From Propionibacterium sp. (GTDB lineage Bacteria; Actinomycetota; Actinomycetes; Actinomycetales; Actinomycetaceae), in the NCBI GenBank assembly GCA_030460725.1, contig JAKECL010000072.1, positions 1 to 7,627 on the forward strand: a stretch of DNA of 7,627 bases, in the 5' to 3' direction. The translations under genes were made by a program, and so were the position numbers. Of the stretch, positions 1 through 5,750 are shown piece by piece. Below the pieces are notes generated by a model. The model was not told the origin of the DNA, did not search any database, and saw only the letters and a program-made list of their open reading frames with translations. Within the stretch, counting starts at the first letter, position 1. Each line of letters opens with the position of its first letter.

Positions 1-819
1 GCGGTCCGATGCCCTGCGGTGCATGGCTCCGGTGGCGGAGGCGGCGTAGTAGCGCGCGGCCAGGCGCCCGGAGAGCGTGACGATGGACCAGCACTGCAGC
101 TGCCCCTCCACCCGGCCAGCGTAGAGGCGGACATGGGTGGGGCCCAGTCCGTTGAGCATGTCCTGGTAGGTCTGTGGCCCCCAGGGGACGAAGCCGTCCC
201 GCTCGGCGGTCTCGACCATGAGGTGGTGGTACTCCTCGAAGTCCTCCCCTGCGCGCTCCGTCTCATCGGCGCATTCCAGACCGGACTCACGCACCGCCTT
301 GCGCACATCGCGTCTGCCACGGGACTTGAACCGGCGCAGGATCTCCTCCCCGGCCTGCTCGGGAGTGGTCGTCGCAGGGTCCCCCGACAGTGAGGTGTCA
401 ATCACGACCGTGTGGTCATAGGCGATGATCCCGGTGGGAGGGTAGGTCCCCTCCGGCCGGTCGTGCAGGTCCAGGCGCAGGTGGACGGCCGTGCGGTCCT
501 TCTCGCGCAGGACGGGCACGAGGTGGTCCACCAGGGCGGCCTCGTCCTCCGGGGTGGGTTCCACCAGCCACACCGGGGCGTGGCGCGCCCACAGGAAGCG
601 CACGCGGTGGGTGACGAGTTCGGTGAGGGTGAGCAGCGCGACTGCACGTCCTCCGCGTCGTGCCACGCAGTGCCCCCAGGTCCTGCGGTCCGGGTCCCGG
701 TCGTCCACGGCCGACCAGGCCAGGGTCTGTTCGATGGGTGGGTCGATGTCGGCGTGCGCCAAGATGTCAGCCAGCTCCGGCGCCTCCACGAACTCGATGC
801 TCCAGGCATCGGCCCCCAT
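1..819 (-). CDS. FemA/FemB/FemX-type peptidoglycan bridge aminoacyltransferase (C-terminus off the left edge)
   Basis: The minus-strand frame is open from ATG at 819-817 to the window edge, giving 273 residues with no stop. The protein resembles the FemABX family, which transfers an amino acid from aminoacyl-tRNA to the lipid II stem peptide at the inner face of the membrane to build the peptidoglycan cross-bridge. Supporting segments are HTVVIDTSL (136-144), a basic stretch KSRGRRDVRKAVRESGL (165-181) like the family's K/R-rich 'MKSKxRxxIRxAxKxG' region, FEEYHHLMVETAERDGF (194-210), and AARYYAASATG (254-264), like the family's '.aYYxyGASs' strand. The start is supported by GGAGG six bases upstream (830-826). 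The gene is divergent from the DUF3000/RNase D operon. Which amino acid it adds, and whether it is the first or a later transferase of the bridge, cannot be read here. A more distant GNAT-fold transferase is the main alternative. The family call is good; the exact role is inference. Confidence 0.82.
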   Translation of the reverse strand, partial: MGADAWSIEFVEAPELADILAHADIDPPIEQTLAWSAVDDRDPDRRTWGHCVARRGGRAVALLTLTELVTHRVRFLWARHAPVWLVEPTPEDEAALVDHLVPVLREKDRTAVHLRLDLHDRPEGTYPPTGIIAYDHTVVIDTSLSGDPATTTPEQAGEEILRRFKSRGRRDVRKAVRESGLECADETERAGEDFEEYHHLMVETAERDGFVPWGPQTYQDMLNGLGPTHVRLYAGRVEGQLQCWSIVTLSGRLAARYYAASATGAMHRRASDR

Positions 820-825
820 GACAGA

Positions 826-832
826 CCTCCCC
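826..832 (-). promoter_or_regulatory. Shine-Dalgarno of the FemAB-type gene
   Basis: Read on the minus strand the bases are GGGGAGG, with six bases between GGAGG and the ATG at 819-817. This is the best ribosome binding site in the window and fixes the start. It contrasts with three plus-strand genes that have no such site. Confidence 0.7.
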
Positions 833-850
833 TTCCCGCGCCCCGTGGTG

Positions 851-889
851 CGGACGGTGTGAGCGGATCGGGCGGGATCCGCACGTCCG
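851..889. repeat. Nested inverted repeat in the divergent intergenic region
   Basis: An outer pair CGGACG (851-856) / CGTCCG (884-889) encloses an inner pair GCGGATC (863-869) / GATCCGC (876-882) with a six-base loop. It lies 30-70 nt upstream of the FemAB-type start. A TANNNT-like box, TACCCT on the minus strand at 895-890, would place a transcript start close to the upstream edge of the dyad, so the structure could form in that gene's leader RNA, or act as an operator. No convincing -35 box was found. The role is inferred; the dyad itself is seen directly. Confidence 0.4.
869..885. repeat. Copy 1 of a 17-bp direct repeat
   Basis: CGGGCGGGATCCGCACG recurs exactly, same strand, at 6589-6605 inside the dnaE2 coding region. 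Here it overlaps the right half of the nested inverted repeat upstream of the FemAB-type gene. Confidence 0.6.
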
Positions 890-1046
890 AGGGTAGCGGC
901 GCAGCGCGGGTCCGGCCCGGCCAGGTCCACCACACACAGCTGGCGCACAGGTTCGCCGCGGCGTGGGTGTGCCCCACCAGGACACAGGCAGGAAGTGATC
1001 CCGGGCGACACCGGCGCGCCCGCACGGTGGTGCCGGTTGCCACTCG

Positions 1047-1052
1047 TAGTGT
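1047..1052 (+). promoter_or_regulatory. -10 box of a probable leaderless promoter for the DUF3000 gene
   Basis: TAGTGT fits the actinobacterial TANNNT -10 consensus. It ends six bases before the GTG at 1059, so transcription would begin at or next to the start codon. There is no Shine-Dalgarno sequence upstream. No clear -35 box is visible at the 16-18 nt spacing. The box sits in the small palindrome CACTcgtAGTG (1041-1051). Confidence 0.5.
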
Positions 1053-1058
1053 GGACAC

Positions 1059-1610
1059 GTGACCGATCACGCAGTCCCGGAGGACTTCGTCACAGCACTC
1101 CTCAGCCTGCGCGATGCCGCGCGCAACCGGGAGGTCATCCTGGAAGAGGTACCCCCACCGCAGCGGCTCGCGCCGTGGAGTGCTGCCCTGGCGATGCGCA
1201 CCGTGCGCGAGGCGCACCACCAGCCGCTGGGTTCCGGGCGTCTGGTGGTGCTCCACGACCCGGAGGGCCAGGTCGGATGGAACGGTCAGTTCCGCCTGGT
1301 CGCACAGTTGCGTTCCCAGATCGACACCGAGATGGGTGGGGACCCCCTGCTGGGTGAAGCCCTGTGGAGCTGGGCCCACGACTGTCTGGAGGAGTCCGGG
1401 GCCGGATACCATGACCTCACCGGGACGGTCACCCGGGAGATCTCCGAGGCCTTCGGGGGCCTCGAGCTGCGCGGGTCCACGCTGCACGTGGAGATGCGCG
1501 CCTCCTGGACGCCGGCCTCCCCGGACCTCGGCGAGCACCTGCTTGCCTGGTGTGACCTCCTGTGCCGCACCGCCGGCATCAACCAGCAGCGCTACCTCGA
1601 AGAGGCCTGA
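1059..1610 (+). CDS. DUF3000 domain-containing protein
   Basis: This 183-residue protein of unknown function spans the usual length of the actinobacterial DUF3000 family. Matching blocks are LEEVPPPQRLAPW (28-40), GRLVVLHDPEGQVGWNGQFRLVA (60-82), the DPLLGEALWSWAHDCLE region (95-111), GTVTREISEAFGG (122-134), the MRASWTP segment (146-152) and LLAWCDLLCRTAGI (161-174). No signal peptide or membrane segment is seen, so it is probably cytoplasmic. The GTG at 1059 is chosen because it gives the full family N-terminus and follows a TANNNT box by six bases. It is the first gene of an operon with RNase D, whose ATG lies 3 nt after this stop. The same pairing is, from memory, common in actinobacteria and suggests a link to RNA metabolism, but no activity is known to me. 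The family call is firm; the function is unknown. Confidence 0.9.
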   Translation: MTDHAVPEDFVTALLSLRDAARNREVILEEVPPPQRLAPWSAALAMRTVREAHHQPLGSGRLVVLHDPEGQVGWNGQFRLVAQLRSQIDTEMGGDPLLGEALWSWAHDCLEESGAGYHDLTGTVTREISEAFGGLELRGSTLHVEMRASWTPASPDLGEHLLAWCDLLCRTAGINQQRYLEEA

Positions 1611-1613
1611 CAC

Positions 1614-2891
1614 ATGCTCATCGACAATCGCGACGGACTCCCCCGTGGCGACTCGGACTCCCCTGTGCTCATCACCGGACCGCGGGAGGGCATTCCTCCA
1701 CTGGTCGACACCCAACAGGCCCTCCAGGAGGCGGCAGACCGGCTTGTGACCGGCACCCAGCCGGTCGCCCTGGACGTGGAGCGGGCACAGGGCTTCCGCT
1801 ACGGAGCGGATCCATTCCTGGTGCAGGTGCGCCGGGAGGACGTGGGCACCTTCCTCATCGACACCCACGCCCTGCCTGACCTCTCCGTGTTGGCACCCGG
1901 TATGCGTGAGGTGTGGCTGCTCCACGATGCCGAGCAGGACCTCCCCAACCTCGCGCAGGTGGGGTTGCATCCCCAGACCCTCTTCGACACCGAGGTCGCT
2001 GCGCGGCTGGTCGGCATGGACCACTTCGGACTGGCGGCCGTGTGCGAGCAGGTCCTCGGTCTCGCCCTGGTCAAGGACCACCAGGCCTCCGACTGGTCGG
2101 TGCGTCCCCTGCCCCCGGACTGGTTGCGCTATGCGGCCCTGGACGTGGAACTGCTCACCGAGCTCTACCGACGTCTGTCGCTCTCCCTGCACGACCTGGG
2201 CCGCTGGGAGTGGGCGTTGGAGGAGTTCGACCACGTCATGGCCCACCCCGCTCCTGCCCCCAAACCTGACCGCTGGCGCTCCCTGCCCGGTGCCGGCAAG
2301 ATCACCTCGCGGCGCAGTCTGGGGGTTCTGCGAGAGCTGTGGGAGGCCCGCGACGCCGTGGCCCGGGAGATCGACCTGTCGCCTGGGCGCCTGGTCCGCA
2401 ATGCGGCGCTGGTGCGTGCGGCACAACAGCCGCCCCGCAACCGGCGCTCCCTGCTGTCCATCTCCGAGTTCCGCTCCCCGGTGGCCCGTCAGTACACCGA
2501 CACCTGGCTGCGGGCGATCAACCGGGCCGTGACAGCAGACGACTCCGAGCTGCCCGCGCGGCGCATACCGGTGGTGCCCGGGTCCGTTCCTGATGCGCGG
2601 CACTGGGCACACCTGGATCCCGACGCCTTCCTGCGCCTGAAGGCCGTACGCGCCGCTGCCGCGTCCGTAGGTGAAGAACTGGGGTTGAGTTCGGAAGTCG
2701 TCCTGGAGCCACGCGACCAGCGCTTCCTGGCCTGGGCGCCCCTGGACCCCTCCATGACCCCGGAGGATGCGGTGGCGGAGCGGCTGGAGGAGTCCGACGC
2801 TCGCCCGTGGCAGCGTACGTTGGTCTCGGCACCGCTGTGCGCAGCGCTGACCGAGCCGCATCAGTTCCTCCAGGACCACCCTCGGGACTGA
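1614..2891 (+). CDS. rnd: Ribonuclease D (DEDDy 3'-5' exoribonuclease with HRDC domain)
   Basis: The 425-residue protein has the layout of actinobacterial RNase D, which trims RNA 3' ends in the cytoplasm (tRNA precursors in E. coli). The DnaQ-like exonuclease domain covers about 30-205. Metal-binding acidic residues are visible as motif I ALDVE (Asp54, Glu56), motif II LLHDAEQDL (Asp109) and motif III YAALD (Tyr173, Asp177), making it a DEDDy enzyme. An HRDC domain follows at about 219-305 (KPDRWRSLPGAGKI onward). The C-terminal part, about 325-415, with LEPRDQRFLAWAP and DARPWQRTLV, resembles the 3'-5' exonuclease C-terminal domain of actinobacterial homologs. ATG 1614 is chosen over later starts because it lies 3 nt after the DUF3000 stop, with a weak AGAGG at 1601-1605; translation is probably coupled. 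All catalytic residues are present, so it should be active. The natural substrates in this host are not shown. Confidence 0.93.
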   Translation: MLIDNRDGLPRGDSDSPVLITGPREGIPPLVDTQQALQEAADRLVTGTQPVALDVERAQGFRYGADPFLVQVRREDVGTFLIDTHALPDLSVLAPGMREVWLLHDAEQDLPNLAQVGLHPQTLFDTEVAARLVGMDHFGLAAVCEQVLGLALVKDHQASDWSVRPLPPDWLRYAALDVELLTELYRRLSLSLHDLGRWEWALEEFDHVMAHPAPAPKPDRWRSLPGAGKITSRRSLGVLRELWEARDAVAREIDLSPGRLVRNAALVRAAQQPPRNRRSLLSISEFRSPVARQYTDTWLRAINRAVTADDSELPARRIPVVPGSVPDARHWAHLDPDAFLRLKAVRAAAASVGEELGLSSEVVLEPRDQRFLAWAPLDPSMTPEDAVAERLEESDARPWQRTLVSAPLCAALTEPHQFLQDHPRD

Positions 2892-2900
2892 GGTCGGACC

Positions 2901-2925
2901 GGTCCCGGCATCCGATGCCAGGGCC
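2901..2925 (+). terminator. GC-rich hairpin after RNase D, possible U-less terminator
   Basis: Ten base pairs can form: GG/CC, CCC/GGG and GGCAT/ATGCC, with a CCG loop and single-base bulges at T2903 and A2920. The hairpin starts ten bases after the rnd stop codon. There is no T-tract behind it, so it would have to be the tail-less kind proposed for actinobacteria. The perfect palindrome GGACCGGTCC (2896-2905) overlaps its left arm and can compete with it. The rest of 2926-3127 holds no gene that I can support. Confidence 0.4.
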
Positions 2926-3127
2926 AGGACAGGTCCGGAGGAGAGCCGCCGCGGACAGGCCCGGCTCGACCCCACGTCGGGCCGTGATCGGGACGACGAC
3001 GCAGGTTCGCATCCCAGGTCTCGTGAGGCGTCGGGGCCACCCGGCGTGCTCGTGTCGGATCCCGGGCACAGGTCCCGTCGTTGTCCACAGCTCTGCCACG
3101 GCTCTGGGCAGACCCCCCGGCTCCCGA

Positions 3128-3133
3128 TAGCGT
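3128..3133 (+). promoter_or_regulatory. -10 box of a probable leaderless promoter for lipoprotein 1
   Basis: TAGCGT fits TANNNT and ends six bases before the ATG at 3140. No Shine-Dalgarno sequence is present. TGGGCA at 3105-3110 matches four of six bases of TTGACA with a 17-nt spacer and could be the -35 box. Confidence 0.5.
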
Positions 3134-3139
3134 CCAGCC

Positions 3140-3895
3140 ATGACACCCGACGCTGCCGTGAGGACGCCGACACGCGCCACCTGTGTCCTCCTGCTGTTCC
3201 TGGCACTCATCGCAGGTGGCTGCACGCACTCGGTCAGGACTGCCTCGGGTCGTGAGGTGTCAGAACCCCACCCGCAGTCGCGCATCGAGTCGACTGCCAC
3301 CTCGATGCCGGGCCGCGACGACCACACGGGAGGGGGCCAGGTCTCCGGTGGGTCCCCGGACTCTGCGGGGGACAGTGCACAGGCCGGACCTCCGCAGTCA
3401 GGCATCTTCAGGATCGACGCACACGGTCGTGTCCTCAGGCCGGCAGGCACTCCCGCACCGATGCCCCCTCTCCCCGGGACCCACACCCATCGCTCCCTGG
3501 AAGCCGCGCGCGACCACGCCCAGTACTTCGTGGGCGTTCTCGAGTACTCCTGGAACAGCGGGGACACGGCTCTCCTCCGCTCCGTCGGTGCCCCGGAGTG
3601 CGAGTACTGCACAAGGGTTGCAACCCATATCGACGACCTGTACTCGCAGGGAGGCTGGGAACACGGGTACACCTTCGACGTCACCGGCGTGGAAGCTCCC
3701 CTCATCCACGCCGACCGGCAGGGCATCTACCGGGTGGTCGTCCACGTCCTCCAGGGCGGAGGAATCGGCTTCGACGGAACCACGCTGCGCACCTTCGGGA
3801 CCAGTGAGCACTCGATGGCCGTCCACACCTGCCGACTGTCCGAGGCATGGCAGGTGTGCGGCGTGGAGTCCGTGGGTCAGGCAGGGTCGCCGTGA
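3140..3895 (+). CDS. DUF6318-type lipoprotein (paralog 1)
   Basis: This 251-residue protein has a lipoprotein signal peptide: basic residues up to Arg12, a hydrophobic core CVLLLFLALIA (15-25) and a lipobox AGGC with Cys28 as the predicted lipidated residue, so it should sit on the outer face of the membrane. Residues 29-85 are a polar Gly/Ser/Asp-rich linker. The folded part, about 88-242, carries the block QYFVGVLEYSWNSGD (128-142) and four cysteines in the pattern CxxC (154, 157) and Cx8C (231, 240), which could form disulfides. The family label DUF6318 rests on recall of that block; function is unknown. The paralog at 4123 shares the whole layout. ATG 3140 is chosen because the signal peptide begins there and a TANNNT box precedes it by six bases. 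Its G+C is high throughout, unlike the paralog. Unlike the paralog, it is not followed by a PKD-like partner gene. Confidence 0.82.
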   Translation: MTPDAAVRTPTRATCVLLLFLALIAGGCTHSVRTASGREVSEPHPQSRIESTATSMPGRDDHTGGGQVSGGSPDSAGDSAQAGPPQSGIFRIDAHGRVLRPAGTPAPMPPLPGTHTHRSLEAARDHAQYFVGVLEYSWNSGDTALLRSVGAPECEYCTRVATHIDDLYSQGGWEHGYTFDVTGVEAPLIHADRQGIYRVVVHVLQGGGIGFDGTTLRTFGTSEHSMAVHTCRLSEAWQVCGVESVGQAGSP

Positions 3896-3900
3896 AGTCC

Positions 3901-3923
3901 CCGCTCATCACCCGAGGGAGCGG
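3901..3923 (+). terminator. Possible hairpin after lipoprotein 1
   Basis: CCGCTC (3901-3906) and GAGCGG (3918-3923) form a six-base-pair stem with an 11-nt loop, five bases after the TGA stop. No T-tract follows. The position suits a terminator, but the stem is short for DNA this GC-rich. Confidence 0.25.
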
Positions 3924-4039
3924 CTCGACGGCGTGGCGCTCGCCCTCCCGCTGTCCAGGGGGCAGGCGGGACGGCGTCCGTGGCGCGGTCCCCGGCTGTG
4001 GAGCGATCGGTCGAATGCGACTCAGCATTCCTGTGGTGC

Positions 4040-4071
4040 GTGTGCTGCCACACCGGTGCCGGTGTCCACAC
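4040..4071. repeat. Inverted repeat upstream of lipoprotein 2
   Basis: The core ACACCGG-TG-CCGGTGT (4050-4065) is a perfect seven-base inverted repeat with a 2-nt centre. GTGTG (4040-4044) can pair with CACAC at 4067-4071, extending the dyad, or with CACAC at 4049-4053 in a competing hairpin. The core centre is about 52 bp upstream of the -10 box at 4110, a plausible distance for an operator or activator site. No such element was seen before lipoprotein 1. The regulator is unknown. Confidence 0.4.
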
Positions 4072-4109
4072 GTCAGTCCGGGGTCTGGCGCGTGGGGAGG
4101 CTCTCCGGT

Positions 4110-4115
4110 TACAGT
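4110..4115 (+). promoter_or_regulatory. -10 box of a probable leaderless promoter for lipoprotein 2
   Basis: TACAGT fits TANNNT and ends seven bases before the ATG at 4123. The nearest purine-rich stretch, GGGGAGG at 4094-4100, is 22 bases upstream of the ATG, too far to act as a ribosome binding site. No good -35 box is seen, so an activator may be needed. Confidence 0.5.
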
Positions 4116-4122
4116 GTGTGGC

Positions 4123-4803
4123 ATGACTCACAGCGCCACCCAGACGCTGCGGGCCCGCGCCGGGTTCGCGCTCCTGCTCATGGGCGCGCTCCTGATCGGG
4201 GGGTGCTCCGGCGAGGGCGACCCCCATTCCGGTGGGCATGCCTCCGGTGGTGGGGCAGCGTCGGGTGGCGGCACGCCAGATGCGGAGCCGGACGGCGTGC
4301 AGATGTCGGGAGGCTACGCCGTCGGGCCGGACGGGAAGCTTCTCAAGCCCAGCAATGCACCGATACCCGTGGAGCCTTCTCCCCCGGCCTCGATCTCGGA
4401 GGACACCCCCGCTGCCGCCGAGGATTTCGCCCGCTACTTCGTGGCCGTTGCCGAGTACTCCTGGAACAGCGGCGACACAACGACCCTGCGCGCAATCAGC
4501 ACCCCCGAATGCAAGATATGCCAGAGCGTTATCAAAGATGTCGAGTCTACAAACGCCTCTGGCGGATGGACAGAAGGACTTGCATATTCGATTCACGAGC
4601 TTGAACCACCAGTTCAGGATCCTAATAGGCCCAACAGACTTGCGACCGTCCTTCACATAGAGACTGGCGCGCACACAACGTACCGAGAAGGGGCGCTTAC
4701 TAACGCGGCTTCAAGACGAGAACTCCTTGAACTGCACTCCTGCTGGGACACCGTAAGGTGGTCTGCGTGTGGAGGTACGGGTACAGATGACCCAGATTTC
4801 TAG
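4123..4803 (+). CDS. DUF6318-type lipoprotein (paralog 2, mosaic composition)
   Basis: This 226-residue surface lipoprotein is a paralog of the one at 3140. The signal peptide has Arg10/Arg12, a core FALLLMGALLI (15-25) and lipobox IGGC with Cys28. Residues 29-60 form a Gly-rich linker. The folded part carries RYFVAVAEYSWNSGD (104-118), CxxC (130, 133) and Cx8C (207, 216), matching the other copy. ATG 4123 is chosen because the signal peptide and a TANNNT box seven bases upstream agree with it; the frame stays open back to 3847 but encodes no signal sequence there. The first 120 codons are very GC-rich. From about 4480 the sequence turns AT-richer, with AAA, AGA, ATA and other rare codons, and the stop is TAG where complete neighbours use TGA. 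The gene therefore looks like a fusion of resident 5' and acquired 3' parts. Function is unknown. It overlaps the PKD-like gene by 17 nt. Confidence 0.82.
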   Translation: MTHSATQTLRARAGFALLLMGALLIGGCSGEGDPHSGGHASGGGAASGGGTPDAEPDGVQMSGGYAVGPDGKLLKPSNAPIPVEPSPPASISEDTPAAAEDFARYFVAVAEYSWNSGDTTTLRAISTPECKICQSVIKDVESTNASGGWTEGLAYSIHELEPPVQDPNRPNRLATVLHIETGAHTTYREGALTNAASRRELLELHSCWDTVRWSACGGTGTDDPDF

Positions 4804-4985
4804 CAAATCTAGGCTATCGATGAAGTCCATTTGCTTCTTGATAGCAGGTGCATTGTCCATATTGCTGTTACCAGTTCCGGCGGCTGCCGACATTCCAGAT
4901 GGAGACACCTTCTGGAGTGCTCGCCCCGACAATGACTCATTGATTCTGGAAGCTGGCTCTGGCCGGCGCTTTGCATCACCTGGCT
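4480..4985. other. Low-GC mosaic block spanning two gene halves
   Basis: Hand counts give 254 G+C in 480 bases over 4501-4980 (53%), with 42% at 4801-4860, against about 77% at 4141-4200 and 67% at 5341-5400. The block covers the 3' half of the lipoprotein 2 gene and the 5' third of the next gene. Codon choice changes along with it. The left edge is fairly sharp and lies just after a stretch shared with lipoprotein 1; the right edge fades near 4985. The edges are approximate to a few tens of bases. Confidence 0.75.
4771..4776 (+). promoter_or_regulatory. Shine-Dalgarno deciding the start of the PKD-like gene
   Basis: GGAGGT lies ten bases before ATG 4787. It favours that start over GTG 4769, which would put the site at or after the start codon, and over ATG 4820, which has no purine-rich stretch at the right distance. 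It lies within the end of the lipoprotein 2 coding region. Confidence 0.6.
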
Positions 4986-5638
4986 TGCCTCATGGCGCTC
5001 CCACGGAGTTCAGCGCCGCTGCGGTGATTCGATGGCTGGCCTCACCCCCACCGTCGGTACCTGACGGATGCCTCGGCCAGATCCTCTCGGGCCAATGGGT
5101 TGACGACATCTGTCCACTCGTGTCCACACCGGCTCAACCGGCTTCTGACGACGTACCGGCGTTCGTCCCTCCCTCGACCGTCGACATCATCTACCAGGCC
5201 GTGGCCTCCGCAACGGTTCCCAATGCCGGGTTGGTGGTCCAACCGGAGGGGGTGTCGTACACCGGGATTCCCGCTCTGGTCCATGCCTCGCGGACGTCCA
5301 GCGAGATCACCGTCGAGATCCTCGGACGCCATACCACGGTGTCCCTGACGGCGCGTTCCTTCTCCTTCGACTTCGGGGACGGAACGCGCCCGTTGGTGAC
5401 CACCGCACCAGGTTCCGCCTATCCCGATCGCACGAACCAACACACCTACACCTCGCCTGCAGCCCAGCGCGTGATCGAGTTGGTCACGACCTGGACCGCC
5501 ACTGCCACCAACCCCTTCACCGGGGAGACCCAGAGTGTGGAGGGGATCCTCCAGACCCGCGAGGTCTCCGCCCCCTTCGAGGTGCGCGACTCCCACACCG
5601 TGCTCACCGACGTGGCGGAGCAGCGCCTGGGACGCTGA
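4787..5638 (+). CDS. Secreted PKD-like domain protein coupled to lipoprotein 2
   Basis: This 283-residue protein has an N-terminal signal peptide: basic residues up to Lys13, core ICFLIAGALSILLLPV (15-30) and a likely cleavage after PAAA (about residue 34). No lipobox, C-terminal membrane segment or sorting motif is seen, so it is probably released or held by a partner. The middle holds two cysteines (95, 109). The C-terminal part, about 172-268, resembles an actinobacterial PKD-type beta-sandwich: SFSFDFGDGT (191-200), YPDRTNQHTYTSP (212-224), VTTWTATATN (233-242) and a closing VSAPFEVRDSHTVL. PKD domains usually mediate extracellular binding; no enzyme motif is visible. The gene overlaps the end of lipoprotein 2 by 17 nt and should be translationally coupled to it, suggesting the two act together at the cell surface. 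Residue 28 uses TTA, a codon rare in such DNA. The first third is low in G+C, the rest is typical. Function is unknown. Confidence 0.78.
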   Translation: MTQISSKSRLSMKSICFLIAGALSILLLPVPAAADIPDGDTFWSARPDNDSLILEAGSGRRFASPGLPHGAPTEFSAAAVIRWLASPPPSVPDGCLGQILSGQWVDDICPLVSTPAQPASDDVPAFVPPSTVDIIYQAVASATVPNAGLVVQPEGVSYTGIPALVHASRTSSEITVEILGRHTTVSLTARSFSFDFGDGTRPLVTTAPGSAYPDRTNQHTYTSPAAQRVIELVTTWTATATNPFTGETQSVEGILQTREVSAPFEVRDSHTVLTDVAEQRLGR

Positions 5639-5695
5639 GGACGTGTGGAGCCCGGGGTCGACGCAGACCGCGGGGAGCAGATCTGGGGCGCAGGG

Positions 5696-5747
5696 TGCTC
5701 TGTCCGGAACAGGACGGTCGCCCACGGTGTGACACCCGAGCAGAGCA
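5696..5747. repeat. Inverted repeat in the convergent intergenic region
   Basis: TGCTCTG (5696-5702) and CAGAGCA (5741-5747) are perfect seven-base inverted arms. Between them lie a small GTCC/GGAC hairpin (5702-5715, sharing one base with the left arm) and the palindrome GGTGTgACACC (5726-5736). Together they could fold as a three-way junction between two convergent genes, where a bidirectional terminator is expected. No T-tract is present. The rest of 5639-5760 holds no gene. Confidence 0.35.
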
Positions 5748-5750
5748 TTG

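Noticed and set aside
402..3206. A 934-codon open frame on the minus strand
   Set aside because: It is antisense to DUF3000 and RNase D, which carry clear family motifs, and overlaps the FemAB-type gene in another frame. Its translation is Arg/Gly/Pro-rich without recognisable domains, as expected from long stop-free shadows in high-GC DNA.
2518..3726. A 402-codon minus-strand open frame
   Set aside because: It lies opposite the end of RNase D and the signal peptide and linker of lipoprotein 1. No motif was recognised and no ribosome binding site stands out.
3847..4122. Upstream in-frame extension of lipoprotein 2
   Set aside because: Starting at 3847 would bury the lipoprotein signal peptide about 92 residues inside the protein and overlap the end of lipoprotein 1. 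The lipobox and -10 spacing favour 4123.
3183..4604. A 473-codon plus-strand open frame overlapping both lipoproteins
   Set aside because: It is out of frame with two paralogous lipoproteins that share lipoboxes, cysteines and a conserved core. It has no signal or domain of its own.
3877..4674. A 265-codon minus-strand open frame opposite lipoprotein 2
   Set aside because: It is antisense to a gene with a verified paralog and shows no domain.
4769..4786. GTG 4769 as the start of the PKD-like gene
   Set aside because: The GGAGGT at 4771-4776 would fall inside the coding region rather than upstream. ATG 4787 is properly spaced from it.
4480..4985. The low-GC block as an insertion element or prophage remnant
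   Set aside because: No terminal inverted repeats or target duplications are visible, and both reading frames pass through with family features intact, so allelic replacement fits better than insertion.
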